Of a stretch of 64,000 bases of DNA, positions 60,901-64,000 are shown piece after piece. Position 1 is the stretch's first letter; each line of letters opens with the position of its first letter. The stretch is taken from positions 21,005,801 through 21,069,800 of the forward strand of contig VZSR01000520.1 of the NCBI GenBank assembly GCA_013398615.1, written 5' to 3'. The position numbers were made by a program, and so were the translations under genes. This stretch comes from Brachypodius melanocephalos. Its lineage: Eukaryota > Chordata > Aves > Passeriformes > Pycnonotidae. Under the pieces are notes generated by a model. That model searched no databases. It was not told the DNA's origin and was given only the letters and a program-made list of their open reading frames with translations.

Positions 60901-63712
60901 CTGTGATAAAGAACAAAACAGAATCATAACCTAAAAGTATTGTTGGATAGATTGTTAGAGTGTGTTCATTTATATATGTGCAGACTGCCTAGCAAAATTA
61001 TTCTTTTCACTGAAAACCACCAGAAGCACTAATCTCGTTTGCATCTGAACTATTTTGAATGAGTTAGAGCCTGCTGTAACTCACTCTTGGTGTCTGTGTG
61101 GTTTTGAACAGTTTGTGTAACCTCTACAACTGGCGCTACAAAAACCTGGGAAACCTGCCTCACGTGCAGCTTCTGCCAGAGTTCAGAACAGCCAATGCTG
61201 GCTTTTTGTATGACTTCCAGCTTATAAATGTGGAAGACTTCAATGGTGTAGGAGAGTCTGAACCCAATCCTTATTTCTATCAGGTAAGGGAAATACTACT
61301 TGTGTGATTTATTAACCTCAATAGGACTTGTTATATCTGCAGTGAAGACAGACTATCAAAAACAGTAAACTGACATTCAGTTCATATTCTCAGATAATTG
61401 AGTCTAACATGATTTTTTCCTCCTTTTACTGAGCTTTGAATGTTGAAAATGAAAGCATTATGTTGGGGCTTTTGCTCAGTGAATGACTTTGATATCTGTT
61501 TTCTCATTGTTATGGGAGGAATGAGGCTTGTAATTCATTACAAAACATCATTTTGAACTAATGGAAATTAAAGTCCATTGTAATTCAGTTGTACTGCCGT
61601 GATAGTGAAATAAACAGTAGCACTTACCATGAACACAAAGAATTGAAGTTTGCTTGGTAGCTCATACTCGAGTTTGAAGAGTCACTGTGTTGATTTGATC
61701 TGTATGTAGGAATGCTAAAATGCCCATTCATAAAAGAAGAAAACAGTTCTGCTAGTAATATGCATAAGAGACTTTGAGGATGAAGTAACTTGCCAAGAAA
61801 CCTTAATGTTGGAGTTTCTCAACTGAGTTTTCTCAGCTAAATTTTGAAATTAAGCCATCAACAACAGTCTCTATCTATTTCTCTTAAATTAAGTAAACAT
61901 TTTCCACTTGTAATGAGATGATTATATTTTCAGTCCTTTTATTTTTCTTGTTTTAAACATTGTTGGTTAACCAAACGATGGTACCTAAAATAGCAAATTT
62001 GGGCTTTGGAAAAGTTAGGGCTGGAGCGATGTGCAAGTTAAGGAGTTTCAAACATGGAATTAACACCTTATATTTTGCTTAATTTTATGGAAAGCAAACA
62101 ATTTACTTTATGATGATAATATTCATGTTCAGTTTTCCCTCTGAAGATCACTGAGACTTATGTGAATCTATGTTTTTAAAAAGGTATAAAATATATGTGT
62201 AGTTTTGCTTGGGTTCTTCTCGGTTCTTTCTCAGTACAAACTAGTGTGCTGCTAGAGAAAAAAGCAATGGTAAATCATAATCCACTTTATCCAATTGCTA
62301 GACTGAGGACAGAATTGTTTGGAGAGATTATTTTGAATTTGTTTTTGAAACTTAACACGCAAGTAGTAAAAAGTTGTCCAGTGGAACACAAACAGCTGAA
62401 AGGAGTGCCTGATAATGGAGAGTCAAGCTCTGCTTTAGACCACTCTTTGGCTAAAGAAGATTAAGAACACTGGCATGAGGGCACAGAACACACTTCGCAT
62501 TATGTTAGTACTCTGATGTGCACACTCTTCAAATACTTCCTACCATTACTTTTTTTTTTTTGTGATCTTGATAATTGAATGATAGTTAGCACACTATGTT
62601 GGTGGCATTCATGGTTTTTCATGAGATAACAGATTGCTGTCATGTATTATTTCTCTTTGTGAATTTAGGCTTTTCTGTCCGGAGTTAAAGGGGATTAAAA
62701 TTTGTAGAATAGCTTTACACCCACAGGTGTTTGATATGCCTGGCAACTGCATTTTCCAAGTAATGCAGAGCCCACTTAGTAAGAAAAAATAAATGGGGCT
62801 GGTATGTCCAGCCTATTCAAACATACGCCAAGTGGGGATAAAATTCCTTGTATAAATAGAGCAGGAGTAAATGTCAGCATTTGAGAACAACTTTTTAACC
62901 TGAAAGATAATTTTTGTTGACAGAAAGTGGATTTAAATAGGCTATGAATATCTTCAGTCTGGAAATAGAACAAAGCTTCCTGTAGCCAGAAGAGTGGTAC
63001 TCTGGGACAGACTCAAAAAGTAATGACAGAGAGAAAGTTACAGTATACAAAATAACAGCTGGTAATTTGTAATTGAATAGGATGGCCAGCAGTGGAAATA
63101 ACTGGATTTGATAATCCAGATGTCTGTCTCCTGATTAATACTTGAAAGGACTTTATTTATACTAGTGCAACTAGCTCTTACTTTCAGTTTACTGGGGAGT
63201 GAGTCATTGCAGCGTTTTGGGCTGACTGGAACTTTGGAGTAAATATTGCGGAGTTTTCAATCAGTGCCTAACAATAATATTGATGTAGATATTTTTAGCA
63301 GCTCTCTGAAAAGGAATGAGAATGAAGGTATTAAACCTACTTGTGGTTCTTTTATTCTTTCAAAATGGCTTGTATGAAGTGAGCAAAGAATTGTCACATC
63401 TAGGGACATTTCTCTCAGCATTAAAATGTTTGTCTAAATACCTGACAGTGTCACAGATGGTATTTTTCTAACCTTACAAGATGAGTTACCCTTTTTTATT
63501 GTCTTTTTCTTCATGTATTTTTCTCTTATTTTAAACTTTAGAATCTTGGTGAGGCAGAGTATGTTGTGGCAGTCTTCATGTATATGTGCCTGCTTGGTTA
63601 TCCTGCAGACAGGATAAGTATCCTGACAACATATAATGGACAGAAACACCTGATCCGGGATGTCATCAATCAGCGATGTGGAAACAATCCTCTGATTGGG
63701 CGGCCAAACAAG
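24824..63712 (+). CDS. AQR: AQR (Aquarius/IBP160), spliced CDS, 31 exons in window, 3' end missing
   Basis: Aquarius is an SF1, Upf1-like RNA helicase that binds introns upstream of the branch site as part of the XAB2-ISY1-ZNF830-PPIE intron-binding complex of the spliceosome. It is also linked to intronic box C/D snoRNP assembly and R-loop control. The 31 exons below join in frame to 3786 nt (1262 codons; human about 1485). All 30 complete introns are GT-AG, 424-2258 nt. The N-terminal half (about 1-420) is the armadillo-like scaffold; the insert and barrel region follows; the helicase core starts near 800: Walker A GPPGTGKT at 829-836, motif II MEESAQ at 1067-1072, motif [11 protein letters not shown] at 1101-1108 and TTYNGQ in exon 31. 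The rest of RecA2 and the acidic C-tail lie beyond the window. Start: ATG in an ideal context (ACCATGG). The N-terminus is about six residues longer than human through a short Ala/Thr/Ser expansion. Apart from the listed repeats, the introns show nothing recognisable. Confidence 0.97.
25209..25235 (+). repeat. Poly-T tract in AQR intron 1
   Basis: Nearly pure T run interrupted by one C. Simple sequence, 520 bp upstream of the exon 2 acceptor. Confidence 0.85.
25758..25814 (+). CDS. AQR: AQR coding exon 2 (aa 33-51)
   Basis: Acceptor 'tgtgcag' after a long T tract; donor 'aag|gtaatt'. Encodes [19 protein letters not shown], with the conserved KYWAPH of AQR. Confidence 0.94.
26633..26673 (+). 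CDS. AQR: AQR coding exon 3 (aa 52-64 plus split codon 65)
   Basis: Acceptor 'ttccatag', donor 'aaa|gtaagt'. Encodes [13 protein letters not shown] and the first two bases of Lys65. Confidence 0.93.
27669..27704 (+). CDS. AQR: AQR coding exon 4 (aa 65-76)
   Basis: A 36-nt microexon between 'cctttttag' and donor 'cag|gtaagc'. Completes Lys65 and encodes [11 protein letters not shown]. Length divisible by three, so skipping would keep frame. Confidence 0.93.
28729..28849 (+). CDS. AQR: AQR coding exon 5 (aa 77-117)
   Basis: Acceptor 'cttcacag', donor 'gag|gtaact'. Encodes [14 protein letters not shown] and then [19 protein letters not shown], near-identical to other vertebrate AQR proteins. 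Confidence 0.96.
30162..30302 (+). CDS. AQR: AQR coding exon 6 (aa 118-164)
   Basis: Acceptor 'attcctag', donor 'ttg|gtatgt'. Encodes [20 protein letters not shown] and then [19 protein letters not shown], part of the armadillo-like scaffold. Confidence 0.95.
31882..31950 (+). CDS. AQR: AQR coding exon 7 (aa 165-187)
   Basis: Acceptor 'ctaacag', donor 'ccc|gtaagc'. Encodes [19 protein letters not shown] and four more residues. Confidence 0.94.
32425..32525 (+). CDS. AQR: AQR coding exon 8 (aa 188-220)
   Basis: Acceptor 'cgtttcag', donor 'gca|gtatgt'. Encodes [20 protein letters not shown] and [13 protein letters not shown]; ends two bases into the next codon. Confidence 0.94.
33169..33245 (+). 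CDS. AQR: AQR coding exon 9 (aa 221-246)
   Basis: Acceptor 'aatttcag', donor 'cag|gtaact'. Encodes [20 protein letters not shown] and SIPVS; ends with one base of the next Gly codon. Confidence 0.94.
34443..34507 (+). CDS. AQR: AQR coding exon 10 (aa 247-268)
   Basis: Acceptor after a strong T tract ('ttttacctag'), donor 'gag|gtaggt'. Encodes [20 protein letters not shown] and LE. Confidence 0.94.
36397..36513 (+). CDS. AQR: AQR coding exon 11 (aa 269-307)
   Basis: Acceptor 'atcacag', donor 'cag|gtgaga'. Encodes [20 protein letters not shown] then [19 protein letters not shown]. The next intron carries a CR1 copy. Confidence 0.95.
36660..36717. repeat. Short direct repeat beside the intron 11 CR1
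   Basis: A 20-bp sequence starting 'gctcttacatttc' occurs at 36660-36679 and again at 36698-36717 (period 38). The second copy merges into the CR1 end, so this is local duplication at the element edge rather than a target-site duplication. Confidence 0.85.
36706..37235 (-). mobile_element. CR1 LINE fragment (antisense) in AQR intron 11
   Basis: Starts on the + strand with 'catggaatcacagggtgg', then 'gttggaacagacctt', 'gacagggacaccttgcac', 'aacacctccagggatgg', 'cttctccaggctgaacag' and 'gagctggacacagtactcc': the ordered antisense blocks of CR1 3' UTR and ORF2 C-terminus. Several indels break its frame. It may extend, much degraded, to about 37420. Confidence 0.92.
38016..38129 (+). CDS. AQR: AQR coding exon 12 (aa 308-345)
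   Basis: Acceptor 'gtctcag', donor 'cag|gtaagc'. Encodes [20 protein letters not shown] then [18 protein letters not shown], essentially invariant in vertebrate AQR. Confidence 0.96.
38895..38998 (+). CDS. AQR: AQR coding exon 13 (aa 346-379)
   Basis: Acceptor 'ttttgcag', donor 'tag|gtaagt'. Encodes [20 protein letters not shown] then [14 protein letters not shown]; ends two bases into a Ser codon. Confidence 0.95.
39544..39646 (+). CDS. AQR: AQR coding exon 14 (aa 380-414), GC-rich
   Basis: Acceptor 'ctgtgcag', donor 'ctg|gtacaa'. Encodes [20 protein letters not shown] then [15 protein letters not shown]. Unlike neighbouring exons it is visibly GC-rich, with about seven CpGs in 103 nt and G/C third positions, and its middle ([14 protein letters not shown]) is the part least like human AQR. 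Frame and splice sites are intact. Confidence 0.93.
40641..40761 (+). CDS. AQR: AQR coding exon 15 (aa 415-454)
   Basis: Acceptor 'ctctttag', donor 'aag|gtagga'. Encodes [20 protein letters not shown] then [20 protein letters not shown], the conserved entry to the central barrel/insert region. Followed by the 2238-nt intron 15, in which nothing was recognised. Confidence 0.96.
43000..43141 (+). CDS. AQR: AQR coding exon 16 (aa 455-501)
   Basis: Acceptor 'acccttag', donor 'atg|gtaata'. Encodes [20 protein letters not shown] then [20 protein letters not shown] and SVSRMKP; the last codon (Trp) is split. Confidence 0.95.
43826..44004 (+). CDS. AQR: AQR coding exon 17 (aa 502-561)
   Basis: Acceptor 'ttccttag', donor 'aag|gtactt'. 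Encodes [20 protein letters not shown] then [20 protein letters not shown] and [20 protein letters not shown]. Confidence 0.96.
44762..44787. repeat. Hairpin: 10-bp perfect inverted repeat (intron 17)
   Basis: Arms TAGATACCCT (44762-44771) and AGGGTATCTA (44778-44787) with a 6-base loop. It lies 27 bases before a second, AT-rich palindrome. Confidence 0.9.
44815..44841. repeat. 27-base near-perfect palindrome (intron 17)
   Basis: Arms AAATACTAAAATA (44815-44827) and TATTTTAGTATTT (44829-44841) around a single central G. An AT-rich palindrome capable of cruciform formation; no element boundaries are seen around it. Confidence 0.92.
45826..45993 (+). CDS. AQR: AQR coding exon 18 (aa 562-617)
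   Basis: Acceptor 'ggcgccag', donor 'aag|gtatgg'. Encodes [20 protein letters not shown] then [20 protein letters not shown] and [16 protein letters not shown]. The acceptor tract is weak and GC-rich for this gene. Confidence 0.95.
46418..46587 (+). CDS. AQR: AQR coding exon 19 (aa 618-674)
   Basis: Acceptor 'tgggcag', donor 'aag|gtaaga'. Encodes [20 protein letters not shown] then [20 protein letters not shown] and [17 protein letters not shown]. The open frame runs back into the intron but the acceptor fixes the start. Confidence 0.96.
47103..47344 (+). CDS. AQR: AQR coding exon 20 (aa 675-754)
   Basis: Acceptor 'atttacag', donor 'cag|gtgatc'. The longest coding exon here (242 nt). Encodes [20 protein letters not shown] then [20 protein letters not shown] and the segment to [11 protein letters not shown], ending inside an Arg codon. 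Confidence 0.96.
48865..49008 (+). CDS. AQR: AQR coding exon 21 (aa 755-802)
   Basis: Acceptor 'tgttacag', donor 'acg|gtaaaa'. Encodes [20 protein letters not shown], a charged and variable linker, then [20 protein letters not shown] and NQPK ahead of the helicase core. Confidence 0.95.
49519..49588 (+). CDS. AQR: AQR coding exon 22 (aa 803-826)
   Basis: Acceptor 'gttacag', donor 'atg|gtaaga'. Encodes the Q-motif-like region [20 protein letters not shown] then GLTM, start of RecA1. Confidence 0.95.
50519..50629 (+). CDS. AQR: AQR coding exon 23 (aa 827-863), Walker A
   Basis: Acceptor 'attttag', donor 'cag|gtaaag'. Encodes [20 protein letters not shown] then [25 protein letters not shown] (829-836) is the nucleotide-binding P-loop; K835 corresponds to the human catalytic K829. 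Confidence 0.97.
51105..51662 (+). mobile_element. CR1 LINE 3' fragment (sense) in AQR intron 23
   Basis: Ordered sense CR1 blocks: 'ctgcactggtgcagcctcac', 'tgtgcagttttgggcacc', 'ttcagcctggaggagac', 'ggcactggaacaggctcccc', 'gagttggacttgatgatcc', 'gggtcccttccaactc', ending 'attctgtgatact', the CR1 3' octamer-type end. 5'-truncated and frame-broken. It is the best-preserved CR1 3' end in the window. Confidence 0.95.
52718..52827 (+). CDS. AQR: AQR coding exon 24 (aa 864-899)
   Basis: Acceptor 'atctttag', donor 'cag|gtgaga'. Encodes [20 protein letters not shown] then [16 protein letters not shown]; motif Ib region of RecA1. Confidence 0.96.
54138..54273 (+). CDS. AQR: AQR coding exon 25 (aa 900-945)
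   Basis: Acceptor 'tttgcag', donor 'caa|gtaagg'. Encodes [20 protein letters not shown] then [20 protein letters not shown] and HFFLYQ, a helical insertion in the helicase domain. Confidence 0.95.
54971..55814 (+). mobile_element. Solo LTR (ERV-type) with 5-bp target-site duplication, AQR intron 25
   Basis: The LTR runs 54976-55809 (834 bp), starts TGTGTTGGGT, ends CCACCACA (TG...CA) and is flanked by identical ACTTC at 54971-54975 and 55810-55814. A polyadenylation signal AATAAA lies at 55640-55645, giving a sense orientation. Its opening phrase 'gttgggtttatgtggcaagg' is, from memory, that of a common songbird ERV LTR family. A 5-bp duplication fits ERVL-type (class III) integration. There are no internal retroviral genes, so it is the product of LTR-LTR recombination. 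Short open frames inside it are not genes. Confidence 0.9.
55950..56159 (+). CDS. AQR: AQR coding exon 26 (aa 946-1015)
   Basis: Acceptor 'gtcatag', donor 'gag|gtaaga'. Encodes [20 protein letters not shown] (variable end), then [20 protein letters not shown] and the segment to [14 protein letters not shown]. It begins 140 bp after the solo LTR. Confidence 0.96.
56958..57095 (+). CDS. AQR: AQR coding exon 27 (aa 1016-1061)
   Basis: Acceptor 'tccttag', donor 'aaa|gtaatg'. Encodes [20 protein letters not shown] then [20 protein letters not shown] and VELGFK, leading into motif II. Confidence 0.95.
57899..57970 (+). CDS. AQR: AQR coding exon 28 (aa 1062-1085), helicase motif II
   Basis: Acceptor 'tttctcag', donor 'cag|gttaga'. 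Encodes [18 protein letters not shown] then IPLLLQ. The Walker B/motif II box reads E-E-S-A-Q; from memory human AQR has E-E-A-A-Q, so the third position is Ala to Ser here (codon TCT). Confidence 0.95.
59296..59325. repeat. AQR: 13-bp perfect hairpin just upstream of the exon 29 acceptor
   Basis: Arms TTATATTGGAATA (59296-59308) and TATTCCAATATAA (59313-59325) with a 4-base loop. It ends 42 nt before exon 29, i.e. near the expected branch-point zone. Confidence 0.9.
59368..59555 (+). CDS. AQR: AQR coding exon 29 (aa 1086-1147), helicase motif III
   Basis: Acceptor 'tcaattgtag' (weak pyrimidine tract), donor 'aag|gtaaga'. Encodes [20 protein letters not shown] then [20 protein letters not shown] and [28 protein letters not shown] is motif III; the LDAQGRAR stretch belongs to motif IV. 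Length 188 nt, so skipping would shift the frame. Confidence 0.96.
61112..61283 (+). CDS. AQR: AQR coding exon 30 (aa 1148-1205)
   Basis: Acceptor 'tgaacag', donor 'cag|gtaagg'. Encodes [20 protein letters not shown] then [20 protein letters not shown] and [18 protein letters not shown] in RecA2. Confidence 0.96.
63542..63712 (+). CDS. AQR: AQR coding exon 31 (aa 1206-1262), last in window
   Basis: Acceptor 'ctttag', donor 'aag|gtgact'. Encodes [20 protein letters not shown] then [20 protein letters not shown] and [17 protein letters not shown], including TTYNGQ of the RecA2 motifs. The following exons (motifs V-VI and the acidic tail) lie beyond the window; the last 288 bases are intron. 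Confidence 0.96.
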
Positions 63713-64000
63713 GTGACTTTGAAAATATATTAGTCATTGGAGTAGTTCTGGTTCCTGTGTTTTTAAATTGTCATATTGCAAATCAGGCTAATTTGAGCTA
63801 TATTTAAACAGCTCTCTCTGGAAGTATTTCCTGTTTAACCACATATTTATGAACCAGTCTATGGAATTTCATAGATTACTGCCCTTGTTTTTGCCTGCTG
63901 ATAATTTGACAGAGTGAAGTTGGTGAAGGTGAAAAGACTACAGGCTATGTGGGACAGAGTAACTCATTTTGTCATTTATTTTTCCTCAATAATAACATCA

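Noticed and set aside
1..64000. tRNA, rRNA, snoRNA or miRNA genes
   Set aside because: I looked for A/B boxes with cloverleaf potential, C/D and H/ACA patterns in AQR introns, and long hairpins. Nothing was convincing, although short or divergent snoRNAs could be missed by eye.

Overview
The window is vertebrate nuclear DNA, almost certainly from a bird. The evidence is AT-rich sequence with small GT-AG introns, CpG-island promoters, several antisense and sense fragments of CR1 LINEs (the dominant avian retroposon) and an ERV-type solo LTR with an intact target-site duplication. Two protein genes are recognisable, both on the + strand: ZNF770 (whole coding region) and AQR (start codon plus 31 coding exons; the 3' end lies beyond the window). 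The same two genes are neighbours in the same order and orientation on human chromosome 15q14, so this is conserved synteny. A passerine or related neoavian is my guess; the species cannot be fixed from this sequence.

Layout. 1-6.1 kb: intergenic, with two CR1 fragments, a probable tRNA-derived MIR-like SINE and a poly-A tract. 6.1-6.6 kb: CpG island, the likely ZNF770 promoter and non-coding first exon. 6.6-11.2 kb: ZNF770 first intron, with a 230-base assembly gap and a perfect 15-bp inverted repeat. 11.2-15.2 kb: terminal ZNF770 exon carrying the whole 730-codon reading frame and a roughly 1.6 kb 3' UTR. 15.2-24.4 kb: intergenic, with relic repeat-like stretches and no convincing gene. 24.5-25.0 kb: CpG island and AQR exon 1. 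25.8-63.7 kb: AQR exons 2-31, with CR1 copies in introns 11 and 23 and a complete solo LTR in intron 25.

The AQR exons join in frame to 3786 nt (1262 codons, about 85 % of the human protein length). They contain the armadillo-like N-terminal half, the beta-barrel/insert region and most of the SF1 (Upf1-like) helicase core: Walker A GPPGTGKT, a motif II read here as EESAQ, and motif [14 protein letters not shown] is the intron-binding spliceosomal helicase of the XAB2/ISY1/ZNF830/PPIE complex. ZNF770 is a multi-C2H2 putative DNA-binding protein. No direct functional link between the two is evident beyond linkage.

No new gene system stands out. The most interesting points are an in-frame upstream ATG in AQR linked to a 31-bp, frame-sensitive tandem repeat; an unusual residue in AQR motif II; a locally GC- and CpG-rich, divergent AQR exon 14; a hairpin just upstream of a weak AQR splice acceptor; a fourfold paired-finger architecture in ZNF770; and a cleanly bounded solo LTR. 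All comparisons to human proteins are from memory and were not computed.
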